Shown piece after piece: positions 40,777-49,325 of a stretch of 64,000 nt of DNA. The translations under genes were made by a program, and so were the position numbers. Where the stretch lies: assembly GCA_019636445.1 (NCBI GenBank), contig JAHBXO010000005.1:186001-250000 (forward strand), given 5' to 3'. The DNA comes from Gemmataceae bacterium. Lineage in GTDB: Bacteria; Planctomycetota; Planctomycetia; Gemmatales; Gemmataceae. The first letter of the stretch is position 1; each line of letters starts with the position of its first letter. Under the pieces are notes generated by a model. It was given only the letters and a program-made list of their open reading frames with translations, had not been told where the DNA came from and did not search any database.

Positions 40777-43704
40777 ATGACGCCCCAGCAATTCATCGCC
40801 AAGTGGAAGGCCGCCGAACTCAAGGAACGCGCGGCGTGCCAGGAGCACTTCCTCGACGTCTGCAAACTCCTCGGCCAGCCGACGCCGGCGGAGGCGGACC
40901 CGACCGGCGAGTGGTACACCTTCGAGAAGGGGGTGGACAAGGACACCGGCGGCCAGGGCTTCGCCGACGTCTGGCGGCGCGGCTTCTTCGGCTGGGAATA
41001 CAAGGGCAAGCGCAAGAACCTCGCCGATGCCTACCGCCAGCTCTCGCAGTACCGCGAAGCCCTCGCGAACCCGCCTCTGCTCATTGTCTGCGACCTGAAC
41101 CGCTTCGAAATCCACACCAACTTCACTGGCACGGTGAAGGAAGTCCACGCCTTCGACCTGGACGGCCTCGCGGAGCCGGAGAACCTCGCGAAGCTGCGGA
41201 ACGCCTTCACGAACCCGGACGCGCTGAAGCCGGGCCGCACGCAGGCGCAGGTGACGGAGGAGGTGGCCGAGAAGTTCGTCGAGCTGGCTGACGGACTGCG
41301 GAAGCGCAATATCGAGCCGCACGCGGCCGGGCACTTCCTGATGAAGCTGATGTTCTGCATGTTCGCGGAGGACATCGGCCTGCTACCGGAGAAGCTCTTC
41401 GAGCGGACGGTGAAGGGGGCGAAGTGGGAGCCGGAGAAACTCTCGAAACTGCTGCGCGGCCTGTTCGAGGCGATGGCGAAAAAGGACAGCCTCTTCGGCG
41501 CGGATGAGATCCCGTGGATCAACGGCGGCCTCTTCAAGGACGCCGACGTGATCGACCTGGAGAAGCGGGAAATCCAGACGCTCGCGGCTGTCACGGAATT
41601 CGACTGGTCGAACATCGAGCCGTCGATCTTCGGCACGCTCTTCGAGCGCATCCTGAACCCGGACAAACGCAGCCAACTCGGCGCCCACTACACCAGCCGT
41701 GAGGACATCGAGACGCTGGTGGAGCCGGTCATCATGGCCCCGCTCCGCCGCGAATGGGCCGAGGTGAAGGCGAAGGCCGACAAGCTCTGGGAAAAGATCA
41801 AGGACAAGACCAAGGGCACCGGCGCGGCGAATCCGTTGGGACGGCGGAAGGAAGCCATTCGGGAATCGAAGGAACTCAAGGCTCTACGGAAGTGCCTGAA
41901 CGATTTCCTCTACCGCCTCGCGCATGTCACGGTGCTGGACCCAGCCTGCGGCTCCGGCAACTTCCTCTACGTCGCCCTGCAATCGCTCCTGAACCTCGAA
42001 AAGGAAGTGATCGCCTATTCGAACGCGCACGGCGTGCCGGTGCTGATCCCCGGCGTGCGGCCGACGCAACTGCACGGCATCGAGTTGAACCCGTACGCCC
42101 AGGAACTGGCGCAGGTGGTGATCTGGATCGGCTACCTGCAATGGATGAAGTTCAACGGCTTCGTCGCCCCGAGCGACCCGGTGCTGGACGCGATGACCAA
42201 CATCGAGAACCGCGACGCCATCCTCGACCTGAGCGATCCGGAACACCCGAAGGAGCCGGAGTGGCCAGTGGCGGAGTTCATCGTGGGGAATCCACCGTTT
42301 TTAGGAACGAAGAAGTTACGGAGTGAACTTGGTGACATTTATGTGGAATCCATGTTCAAGATGTACGCAAGTCGCATCCCGAACTTTAGCGATCTCTGTT
42401 GCTATTGGTTTGAGAAATCGCGTTCGATGATTGAAGATGGAAAACTCAAAAGAGCTGGATTGATAGCCACGCAAGGTATCCGTGGAGGCGAAAATCGCGT
42501 GGTATTGAAGAGAATCAAAGAGTCAGGAGATATTTTCTTCGCGGTAGGAGATCAAGACTGGTATCTCGATGGCGCAGCGGTTCACATCAGTATGGTTGGA
42601 TTTGACAACGGTGAAGAAGAACATCGACTATTGGACGGGGAGAAGGTTAAAGTTATCAATCCGAATCTCTCGGCAAACACCAATGTTACCGATTCGAAGA
42701 AACTAAAGTATAATCGTTCAATTGGATTTGTCGGTGATGTAAAGTCGGGAGCGTTTGATATCGGATACGCAGAAACGGTCGAGTTGTTGAAGCAGCCGAA
42801 TGCACACGGAAAACCAAGCAGCGACGTACTATTTCCGTGGATCAACGGCCTAGATGTAACACGTAGACCTCGCGATATGTGGATCATTGATTTTGGATCT
42901 GAAATGCCAGAATCGGAGGCTGCATTATATGAACAACCGTTTAACTATGTTCTACATAACGTCAAACCGCTTCGCGACAAGGTAAAGCGGGCGGCCTACC
43001 GTGATTATTGGTGGATACATGCCGAACCGTGTGAAGTAATGAGGCAGCAGATTTTCCCGCTCACACGTTTTCTCACAACTACGGTAGTTTCAAAGCACCG
43101 AATCTTTGCCTGGATCATTCCGCCCACGATTCCAGATCATCAACTTATAGCTTTCGCTCGATCGGACGATTACTTCTTCGGTGTCCTTCATTCTAGGATA
43201 CATGAAGTCTGGGCACGTTCTCAAGGCACTCAAGTCCGCGAACGCGAATCCGGCTTCCGCTACACACCGACGACGTGCTTCGAGACGTTTCCCTTCCCCG
43301 AGCCGACCGACGCGCAGCGGGCGGCCATCGCGGCGGCGGCGAAGGAACTCGATACGCTCCGCAACAACTGGCTCAACCCGCCGGAGTGGACGAAGACGGA
43401 AACGCTGGAGTTCCCCGGCTCCGCCGACGGGCCGTGGAAGCGGTACGTCGTGCGGCCAAACGCGCAGGGGATCGGCACCGTGAAGTATCCGCGCATCGTG
43501 CCGAAGGACGCCGCCACGGCCGCGATGCTCAAGAAGCGGACGCTCACGAACCTCTACAACGAACGGCCTACCTGGCTGGCCAACGTTCACCGCAAACTCG
43601 ACGAGGCGGTGTTCGCGGCCTACGGCTGGTCGCCGGGGATGACGGACGACGAACTGCTGGCGAAGCTGCTGGAGCTGAATTTGAGCCGGGCGGCGAGCGA
43701 ATAG
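40777..43704 (+). CDS. MmeI-like single-chain restriction-modification enzyme (type IIL/IIG)
   Basis: The 975-residue protein joins nuclease, methyltransferase and specificity domains. The N-terminus has a PD-ExK nuclease site, Asp64 and then E74-Y-K76, in the D-x9-E-x-K spacing I recall for MmeI. A helical region follows. The N6-adenine methyltransferase has motif I D-P-A-C-G-S-G-N-F at 388-396 and motif IV N-P-P-F at 505-508. After that come the target-recognition region (about 600-830) and a C-terminal helical part. Bases about 42298-43235 are strikingly AT-rich with different codon use, while both flanks are GC-rich, so the segment from just after motif IV through the target-recognition region was probably exchanged. 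The ATG 40777 has no ribosome-binding site and may be leaderless. Confidence 0.9.
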   Translation: MTPQQFIAKWKAAELKERAACQEHFLDVCKLLGQPTPAEADPTGEWYTFEKGVDKDTGGQGFADVWRRGFFGWEYKGKRKNLADAYRQLSQYREALANPPLLIVCDLNRFEIHTNFTGTVKEVHAFDLDGLAEPENLAKLRNAFTNPDALKPGRTQAQVTEEVAEKFVELADGLRKRNIEPHAAGHFLMKLMFCMFAEDIGLLPEKLFERTVKGAKWEPEKLSKLLRGLFEAMAKKDSLFGADEIPWINGGLFKDADVIDLEKREIQTLAAVTEFDWSNIEPSIFGTLFERILNPDKRSQLGAHYTSREDIETLVEPVIMAPLRREWAEVKAKADKLWEKIKDKTKGTGAANPLGRRKEAIRESKELKALRKCLNDFLYRLAHVTVLDPACGSGNFLYVALQSLLNLEKEVIAYSNAHGVPVLIPGVRPTQLHGIELNPYAQELAQVVIWIGYLQWMKFNGFVAPSDPVLDAMTNIENRDAILDLSDPEHPKEPEWPVAEFIVGNPPFLGTKKLRSELGDIYVESMFKMYASRIPNFSDLCCYWFEKSRSMIEDGKLKRAGLIATQGIRGGENRVVLKRIKESGDIFFAVGDQDWYLDGAAVHISMVGFDNGEEEHRLLDGEKVKVINPNLSANTNVTDSKKLKYNRSIGFVGDVKSGAFDIGYAETVELLKQPNAHGKPSSDVLFPWINGLDVTRRPRDMWIIDFGSEMPESEAALYEQPFNYVLHNVKPLRDKVKRAAYRDYWWIHAEPCEVMRQQIFPLTRFLTTTVVSKHRIFAWIIPPTIPDHQLIAFARSDDYFFGVLHSRIHEVWARSQGTQVRERESGFRYTPTTCFETFPFPEPTDAQRAAIAAAAKELDTLRNNWLNPPEWTKTETLEFPGSADGPWKRYVVRPNAQGIGTVKYPRIVPKDAATAAMLKKRTLTNLYNERPTWLANVHRKLDEAVFAAYGWSPGMTDDELLAKLLELNLSRAASE

Positions 43705-43822
43705 AGGGATGATTGAGGCGAGCGGGGGGCGTCAGCCCGACGTGGCCGGAGGGCGACGAACAACATCACGATGACACCGGGACGCTCGCGGGGGTTTTTC
43801 CACGCGTAGTATGCGAGGCTCG

Positions 43823-44122
43823 CTAGGGGACGCGCCGTCGCCAGTATCCGGGCTTGCGATGATGGTTCGCGACGGCGAGAACCAAGAGGCCCCACGGTTC
43901 TTCCAGGTAGACCAAATAAAACGGGAACCGTTGAAAGCGACCGATCCGCGTGCCGTAGAGATGTGGCAACCCCATCTGCGGATTGGAGGAAATGCGGCTG
44001 ATCGCGCCGTCGAGATCGGCCATAAAGCGTGCGGAGAGTCCGAGGCCGATCCGGGCGTAGTACCGTCGTTCTGCACGGGCTTCGGCAATGGCGAGCCGGT
44101 GAAACTCAACGGGCGCCGTCAT
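43823..44122 (-). CDS. RelE/ParE family toxin
   Basis: This 99-residue basic protein has the RelE/ParE fold pattern: helix A-I-A-E-A-R-A-E-R-R-Y-Y, the D-L-D-G-A-I-S-R-I helix, P-x-x-G, then R-R-F-P-F-Y-L-V-Y-like strands (R-F-Q-R-F-P-F-Y-L-V-Y) and a C-terminal H-H-R-K-P-G-Y-W. The family includes ribosome-dependent mRNA nucleases and gyrase inhibitors; the sequence does not decide which. GAGG lies 6 bases before ATG 44122, better than the ATG at 44128. It overlaps the antitoxin end by 17 bases. Confidence 0.85.
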   Translation of the reverse strand: MTAPVEFHRLAIAEARAERRYYARIGLGLSARFMADLDGAISRISSNPQMGLPHLYGTRIGRFQRFPFYLVYLEEPWGLLVLAVANHHRKPGYWRRRVP

Positions 44123-44366
44123 CGCCATCCTCGAGGATTTGCCGTCGAGCTGCGTCCCACGGTACCGACGTTACCGCACCGGAACGGACATCGGCGAGGC
44201 GTTTTTGAATTTCGTCCGCCCAGGATTGCTCGACGTCCGACTCGTCCGACTCGTCCATCTTGGACGGCGAATCCAAACTCGCCAGCAATCGGGCCGCCAC
44301 TTCACCGCGATCCGATTCGGAAAGCGCCAATGCACCAGCGAGGACCGTTCGCAGACTATCGCCCAT
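44106..44366 (-). CDS. Addiction-module antitoxin
   Basis: This 86-residue acidic protein has L-S-E-S-D-R-G-E-V-A-A-R-L-L near the N-terminus and W-A-D-E-I-Q-K-R-L-A-D-V-R-S-G near 50-64. This is the usual pattern of short helical antitoxins (putative addiction-module component family) that pair with RelE/ParE toxins. It is upstream of and overlapping the toxin, the normal order, so synthesis is coupled. The pair neutralise each other; whether it stabilises the neighbouring restriction system is only a guess. Confidence 0.85.
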   Translation of the reverse strand: MGDSLRTVLAGALALSESDRGEVAARLLASLDSPSKMDESDESDVEQSWADEIQKRLADVRSGAVTSVPWDAARRQILEDGDDGAR

Positions 44367-44424
44367 CGTTCACCCCGTTGGCAATCTATCGCGATTCGCG
44401 GGAGTCCGCAATGATGTTCCGCCT

Positions 44425-45384
44425 CTACTCCTTCACGTGCGCGATGACGGCCTGCATCGTCGGGAAGACGTACGCGGCGGCGCCCACGTGGGTCGCGTCC
44501 AGCCAGATCAGCTTCGGCTGACCCGTCGCCTCCCATAACCGCTTCATCGCCACCGGCGGCACCACGTCGTCCCGGCTCGCCGCGATCAACAGCAGCCGCT
44601 TGCCCTTCAGCCACTTCGCGTACGTGATCGGGTCCACCGGGTCGATCAACTTCTTCAGCTTCTTGACGTCGCCGCCGAGGAACTCGTTGATCGCGCGGAA
44701 CGGGGCGGCCTTCGGGTGGTGGTAAAAGGCGTCCACGAGGTCCCCGCCGCCGAGGAGCAGGCAGGCGGTCGTCAGGCGCGGTTCGGCCGCGGCGACGAGG
44801 CCGCCGACGAAACTGCCGAGGCTGGTGCCGACGATGCCGAGCTTCTTCGCGTCCACTTCGGGTCGCTGGGCGAGCCAGGCGGCGGCGCGGCGGCAGTCCA
44901 GCACGGTTTGCGTGATCGCCTTCACGGAGTGGTCGATGTCGGTGGAAAGCAGGCGGATGCGTTCCTTCGTGGGCCGGCGCGGTCCGTAGTACGCCATCTG
45001 CACGACGAGGGCGGCGACGTCGTGCTGGGCGAGCCACATTGCCTCGCCGCGCGAGACGACCTGGGCGCCGTCGAGGATGTCCAGCACGATCACGGCCGGC
45101 ACGTTTTTCTTGCCCTTCGGCACGAAGTACTCGCAATGGACCGTGTTGTTCTCGACGTGCGGCGATTCGACCGGCGACGGGAAGCGGAGTTTGTAGATCT
45201 CCACCCCGCTGGCGGGCAGATCGTACTTCTTTTCGAGTTCGACGGGGAACGAATGCTTCGCGAGGTGGAAGCGCTCGGGGACGTCGGCATTGTCGCCGAC
45301 GGGGACGAAGTCGACGGTGGACTTCGCCGGTTCGGCGGCGGGGGCGAGGTTGGCGAAAGCGAGAAGCAGGATCAGGGCGCGCAC
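44425..45384 (-). CDS. Exported alpha/beta hydrolase
   Basis: This 319-residue protein has a signal peptide (L-I-L-L-L-A-F-A-N-L-A-P-A-A). The alpha/beta-hydrolase nucleophile elbow is G-T-S-L-G-S, with S-R-D-D-V-V-P as the likely Asp and D-A-T-H-V-G as the catalytic His. It is probably an esterase, akin to acetyl-xylan esterase or dienelactone hydrolase types. The GTG at 45384 is preceded by GGAGG with 7-base spacing, so I prefer it to the ATG 10 codons upstream. It follows the pseudopilin gene, with repeat D copy 1 in the 186-base gap. Confidence 0.85.
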   Translation of the reverse strand: MRALILLLAFANLAPAAEPAKSTVDFVPVGDNADVPERFHLAKHSFPVELEKKYDLPASGVEIYKLRFPSPVESPHVENNTVHCEYFVPKGKKNVPAVIVLDILDGAQVVSRGEAMWLAQHDVAALVVQMAYYGPRRPTKERIRLLSTDIDHSVKAITQTVLDCRRAAAWLAQRPEVDAKKLGIVGTSLGSFVGGLVAAAEPRLTTACLLLGGGDLVDAFYHHPKAAPFRAINEFLGGDVKKLKKLIDPVDPITYAKWLKGKRLLLIAASRDDVVPPVAMKRLWEATGQPKLIWLDATHVGAAAYVFPTMQAVIAHVKE

Positions 45385-45450
45385 GCGAAGGCCTCCGGGC
45401 TGGCGATGCCCCATCGTACCGCGCGAGGGGGGCGGAGAGAAGCAAAACAA

Positions 45451-45565
45451 GACTTCCGAAGTCCGGCTTCGGCTACGGAAGTCCAACGTGGAACGGTCTT
45501 TCCCGAACCTGTTCTCGCTCTGCGACCATTCGACTTCCGAAGTCGAAGCCGGACTTCGGAAGTCG
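45451..45565. repeat. Paired hairpin repeat D, copy 1
   Basis: Two units based on the palindrome ACTTCCGAAGT occur: 45451-45484 and 45529-45565. The second is a 37-base hairpin unit identical to one at 59836-59872. The element lies between two minus-strand genes and fills most of the gap. Confidence 0.9.
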
Positions 45566-45570
45566 ATCGA

Positions 45571-46569
45571 CTACTCGATGTTGACCTCGCCGCCGGCGAT
45601 GGTGGCGAGGGCACGCCAGGGGGCGAGGGCGATGGTGTTGGACACGAACTTCACAGATCCGTCGCCCATGAGGACGTTCACGCCGCCGGTGTGGAAGCTG
45701 CGCGCGGCGACGAGGGCCTGGCTATTGCTGGAGTTCTTGCAGTCCCAGACGCCGGTCTGGTTCGGCGTGTAGTGGTGGTTGTAGATGGTGTAGGTCAGGT
45801 GGCCGTTGAGCCATTGGCCGGCGCGGTCGGCGGTCCAGGTGCCCGGTGACTGACAGAGCGAGGGCATGTCGGGGGAACGGCTCGACCCGTTGTAGGCTTC
45901 GGTGGTGATGGTCGGCAGCCGCAAGACGACCTTTCGCACGTCCGGGGGCGCGACGCCGGCTGTCGGAACGATACCGTCGCCGAGGGTCGATTCCGAGAAG
46001 GCGGCGGTATTGGAGAGTCCGTCGATGGCGTCGGCGAAGCGTCGGGGCGTGAGCTGGAAGAGTCCGTCGCCGATATTCAGGTGGACGGTGTGGGTGACGT
46101 TGCCGGCGGCGTCGCGGAGGGTGCCGGTGCCGTTGTTCACGAGGTAGTTGGTGCCCTGCGTGGTCGCGCCTTGCACCACGCCGTTGGCGGGGTCGCTGGG
46201 GCAGACGCCGAAGGGCAGGCGGAAAGTGTGCGCGGTCACGTTCGTGCCGGTGGCGATCGTCGAGGTGTAATCGACGAGTTGGCGCAGGCTGTCCTGTTCG
46301 CAGTACGGGAGCAGGCGAGAGAGCGCGGAGTGGACGAACGACGACGTGAGCCGGGCGGGCGGCAGCTTCTGCTCGGCGGACTCGAAGTTGTGCATGGCCA
46401 GCCCGATCTGTTTCAGGTTGTTCTGGCATTTCAATCGGGCCGCCGATTCGCGCACCTTCTGCACGGCCGGCAACAAGAGGCCGATCAGGATGGCGATGAT
46501 GGCGATGACGACGAGCAATTCGATGAGCGTGAAGCCGCGCGCACGGCGCGGCCCGGAATGCGAGCGCAT
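45571..46569 (-). CDS. DUF1559 protein with prepilin-type N-terminus
   Basis: This 332-residue protein begins with a type IV pseudopilin leader: basic R-A-R-G, then [11 protein letters not shown] and a hydrophobic helix, to be cut after Gly12. [11 protein letters not shown] and the DUF1559 domain follow, ending with [14 protein letters not shown], the characteristic H-x9-D-G motif. This is the most expanded family in Planctomycetes; its members are thought to be envelope or pseudopilus-related, with unknown function. A GGGGA lies 9 bases before the ATG. Confidence 0.92.
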   Translation of the reverse strand: MRSHSGPRRARGFTLIELLVVIAIIAILIGLLLPAVQKVRESAARLKCQNNLKQIGLAMHNFESAEQKLPPARLTSSFVHSALSRLLPYCEQDSLRQLVDYTSTIATGTNVTAHTFRLPFGVCPSDPANGVVQGATTQGTNYLVNNGTGTLRDAAGNVTHTVHLNIGDGLFQLTPRRFADAIDGLSNTAAFSESTLGDGIVPTAGVAPPDVRKVVLRLPTITTEAYNGSSRSPDMPSLCQSPGTWTADRAGQWLNGHLTYTIYNHHYTPNQTGVWDCKNSSNSQALVAARSFHTGGVNVLMGDGSVKFVSNTIALAPWRALATIAGGEVNIE

Positions 46570-46639
46570 GGTGGAAAGTCCCCGATGAATGGATGCAATG
46601 GAACGCCGACGATGTCGCCGACATCCGAACCGATCGAAT

Positions 46640-47128
46640 TCAAACGGGGAATCGCGGCGGCGGATCGGGAGGAACGGACGGACGAGATCGAACGATCTCG
46701 GAGGAGGTTAAGACCACGTCGACGGGAACGAGCGGGAAATCAACGACCGCAATCGCGAGCTGGGGCGTGGCCGGCTCGGCGGCAATCCAACTCCCCGACG
46801 ACTTTCCTTGGCAGCTCTTGGCGAACAGGCCGACGACCCAGATCACCTCGGGTTTGGACTTCGTGCAACAGCTCTTCGCGCCCGGCTTCGCGCAGCACGA
46901 TTCGACCGGCGCGAGCCGAACGGTTTTCTTCGGCTGGGAACAGCAGCAGGTGGACGATTGCCGGTCGGCATCGGTGCGGCAGCCGCAAGCGCCGCCCCCG
47001 CAGCGGGAGCGCTGCGCGGCCGAGGGGACAACCGCGGGGAAACCGACCAGTGAAACAACCTGGGCGCAGGCGAGCAGGACCGCCACGAGGGAACGGAACG
47101 AGAGCCACGAGTGGCGCGGTCGGCCCAT
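46640..47128 (-). CDS. Cys-rich exported protein, unknown function
   Basis: The 162-residue product has a signal peptide (about 1-38, hydrophobic V-A-V-L-L-A-C-A). The mature part is very rich in cysteine: Cys 43, 48, 50, 61-63, 78-79, 87-88 and 106, including C-C-C and two S-C-C. A hydrophobic stretch E-V-I-W-V-V-G-L and a Val/Pro-rich tail without Cys follow. I know no family. Metal binding or dense disulfides in the periplasm are possible. ATG 47128 is preferred because the signal peptide starts there; 47179 is possible. It lies between the pseudopilin and GT87 genes on the same strand. Confidence 0.6.
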   Translation of the reverse strand: MGRPRHSWLSFRSLVAVLLACAQVVSLVGFPAVVPSAAQRSRCGGGACGCRTDADRQSSTCCCSQPKKTVRLAPVESCCAKPGAKSCCTKSKPEVIWVVGLFAKSCQGKSSGSWIAAEPATPQLAIAVVDFPLVPVDVVLTSSEIVRSRPSVPPDPPPRFPV

Positions 47129-47186
47129 CGGATGCGCTGCGGGACAAGGTGTGCGTCCGGGGCATCCTATGGACGGCAAACCCGAA

Positions 47187-48512
47187 TCAAGTGGCCGGCG
47201 TTCGGATTCCGCGCCCGGCGGCGAGCGCGACGATCACGGCGATCGTCGTGAGCGCGTAGGCGGCGGTCGCGGCACCATAGACGAGCGCGAGGTCTTGCGT
47301 CTGCGGGGCCAGGAGGCTCGGCACGACGAGCAGCAATCCGATGACGACCGACGCGCCGATGACGCAGCGCCGCGTGCGCGAAGGGAGTTCCGCCGCCGTC
47401 GCCGCCCACGCCAGCACGACGAACGGCACGATCAGCGTCGTGGCGTGGTGCTTCCAGGTACGCTCGCTGAAGAGCAGCATGCCGAGCAGCACGAGGGCGA
47501 ATTCCGCCATCAGCAAAGGCCCGGCGCGCGGGACGCCGGCGCGGTGCGTCGGCCAGCGGCACAGCGCCACGATCGCGACGGCGAACAGGCCCATCAACCC
47601 CTTCACGATCAACTGCGCCTGCCCCGGCGCGAGCGACGCGACGTTGTGGTAGTCGGACGCGACCGGCTTGTCGTCCTCGTCGTAGTCGAGGAACGACGGT
47701 TCGGCCGTCAGCAGCCGGAACGTCAGGCCGGGGATCGACTGGTTCGCGTGCTCGCTCGTCACTTTCCCTTCGACCACGAACGGCTTCACCATGGTGTCGA
47801 ACCAGGAGCCGAGGAGTTCGACGTTGCGGCTCCAGCCGAGTGCGGTGCCGGGGACAATGAGGAGCCAGAGCGCGAGACCGACGAGCGTGCCGGCGACGGC
47901 GCGCCAGGCGCGCTTCCAGACGAAGTACGGCAGGAAGAGCGCGGGCGTAACTTTGCAAGCGATGGCGAGCGCGAGGACGACGCCGGCTGCAAAGTCGCGG
48001 CGCGCCGTGAAGAGCGCGAGCGCGCCGAGCACGAGGAATGCGATGAAGAGGTTCACGTTCCCGTGCGAGAGGTCGCCGAGGATCGGGTGCATGGCGAACA
48101 GCACGGCCGCGCCCAAGGCCCAGCCGGGCGGTTTGGCACCGAGCGCACGCACCGCCCAGCGCAGGAACCAGACCGCCATAGCGACCTTCGCGGCGAACCA
48201 CGCCATGGCGCCGAGGAGCGGGGGGAGGGCGACGAACGGCGCAAGCACGAGCGCCATGATCGGCGGGTTCGGATAGTTGAAGGCGGTATAGATGTTCGTA
48301 GGGGTCTGGAGGGCGAGGATCTGCGGCCGCCAGCGAAGGAACGCGGTGCGCGTCAACTCGCCGGTTCGGCTCGGTTTCTCGGCCTTGAGGTAGTAGCGGA
48401 CGGCAGTGGCGGCGAACGCGAGGACGAGCAGGAGGCCGAACGCGCGGCCGAGCCGCGCCGGCGCGGGCGGGCGGCGGATGGAGAACGCGGTCGGAGTTTG
48501 AACGTCTGGCAT
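47187..48512 (-). CDS. Polytopic glycosyltransferase family 87-like protein
   Basis: This 441-residue membrane protein has about nine hydrophobic segments and the N-terminal features of GT87 polyprenyl-phosphate-mannose transferases: F-N-Y-P-N-P-P near 82, and H-G-N-V-N with surrounding loops (near 155). It probably builds lipid-linked glycans at the inner membrane. The start M-P-D-V-Q is supported by a GGA 8 bases upstream; earlier in-frame starts overlap the divergent sigma gene. The 163 bases between these two genes should hold both promoters. Confidence 0.82.
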   Translation of the reverse strand: MPDVQTPTAFSIRRPPAPARLGRAFGLLLVLAFAATAVRYYLKAEKPSRTGELTRTAFLRWRPQILALQTPTNIYTAFNYPNPPIMALVLAPFVALPPLLGAMAWFAAKVAMAVWFLRWAVRALGAKPPGWALGAAVLFAMHPILGDLSHGNVNLFIAFLVLGALALFTARRDFAAGVVLALAIACKVTPALFLPYFVWKRAWRAVAGTLVGLALWLLIVPGTALGWSRNVELLGSWFDTMVKPFVVEGKVTSEHANQSIPGLTFRLLTAEPSFLDYDEDDKPVASDYHNVASLAPGQAQLIVKGLMGLFAVAIVALCRWPTHRAGVPRAGPLLMAEFALVLLGMLLFSERTWKHHATTLIVPFVVLAWAATAAELPSRTRRCVIGASVVIGLLLVVPSLLAPQTQDLALVYGAATAAYALTTIAVIVALAAGRGIRTPAT

Positions 48513-48675
48513 CGCGGATCCTACGGGACGGCCGGAAAGATACCCCGGATTGCCCCGTCGCCACAAGTCGAACGCGTTCCTGGGCGGAATCGTCGATTTC
48601 CCGGCCGATTCGCACCGATTTTCGTACCCATTCAATCGGCGGACGGGCCGCCTTCGTCTCATCCAGTAGGGAACT

Positions 48676-49311
48676 ATGGCCAAGGGCGGGACAGGACGGA
48701 ACAGTCCGCCGGACCCGCACAACCGGACCCCCGGTCATGCCGGGCGGTCCGGTCCGCCCCGGCCCGCGCCCGCAGCGGCTCCCACCCCCGTCGAACGGCT
48801 CCTGGTCGAGACGTTCGAACAGATCCGCGACGAACTGGTCAGCACGATCGCCTATGTGATCGGCCATCGCGACGATGCCATGGACGTGGCGCAGGAAGCG
48901 TTCGTGAAGTGCTGGCGGGCGAAGGAATCGATCCCGGACGTGCAGAACCTGCGGGCCTGGATCTTCCGTGTGGCCCTGAACGCCGCGCGGGACCACCAGC
49001 GCAGCGGCTGGATGAAACGCGCCAAGCCGTTGATCGCGGAGGAAGTCTTGCTGCCGGCGCGCGACGTCTCGGCGACGGAGCGGATCGTGGAGAACGAGAA
49101 CGTGGCGCGGCTTCGCGCGGCCATTCTCGACCTGCGGGACGAAGAACGCGAGATTTTTCTCTTGCGTCAGAACGGGGATCTGACCTACGAACAGATCGCG
49201 GAGTTGCGCGACATCCCCGTGGGCACCGTCAAGACGCAGATGCGGACGGCGCTCATCAAATTGCGGAAAGTCTTGAACCCCGACGCCGACGGACCGGCGG
49301 GCGACATTTGA
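48676..49311 (+). CDS. ECF RNA polymerase sigma factor
   Basis: This 211-residue protein has a Pro-rich non-conserved N-terminal 40 residues, then sigma region 2 (about 50-110, with D-V-A-Q-E-A-F-V-K-C-W and R-A-W-I-F-R-V-A-L-N). A linker leads to region 4 (about 145-200, with E-R-E-I-F-L-L-R and I-P-V-G-T-V-K-T-Q-M-R-T-A). It lacks regions 1 and 3, so it is an ECF factor. It is 14 bases upstream of the gene whose product starts with an anti-sigma zinc domain, so that protein is very likely its regulator. Confidence 0.93.
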   Translation: MAKGGTGRNSPPDPHNRTPGHAGRSGPPRPAPAAAPTPVERLLVETFEQIRDELVSTIAYVIGHRDDAMDVAQEAFVKCWRAKESIPDVQNLRAWIFRVALNAARDHQRSGWMKRAKPLIAEEVLLPARDVSATERIVENENVARLRAAILDLRDEEREIFLLRQNGDLTYEQIAELRDIPVGTVKTQMRTALIKLRKVLNPDADGPAGDI

Positions 49312-49325
49312 GGACGACGGACGAT

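Noticed and set aside
46593-49325. Very long plus-strand open frame continuous with the alpha-2-macroglobulin gene
   Set aside because: It is antisense to the pseudopilin, Cys-rich and GT87 genes and overlaps the sigma gene in another frame. Its translation is low-complexity Arg/Glu-rich; the anti-sigma domain clearly starts at 49326.
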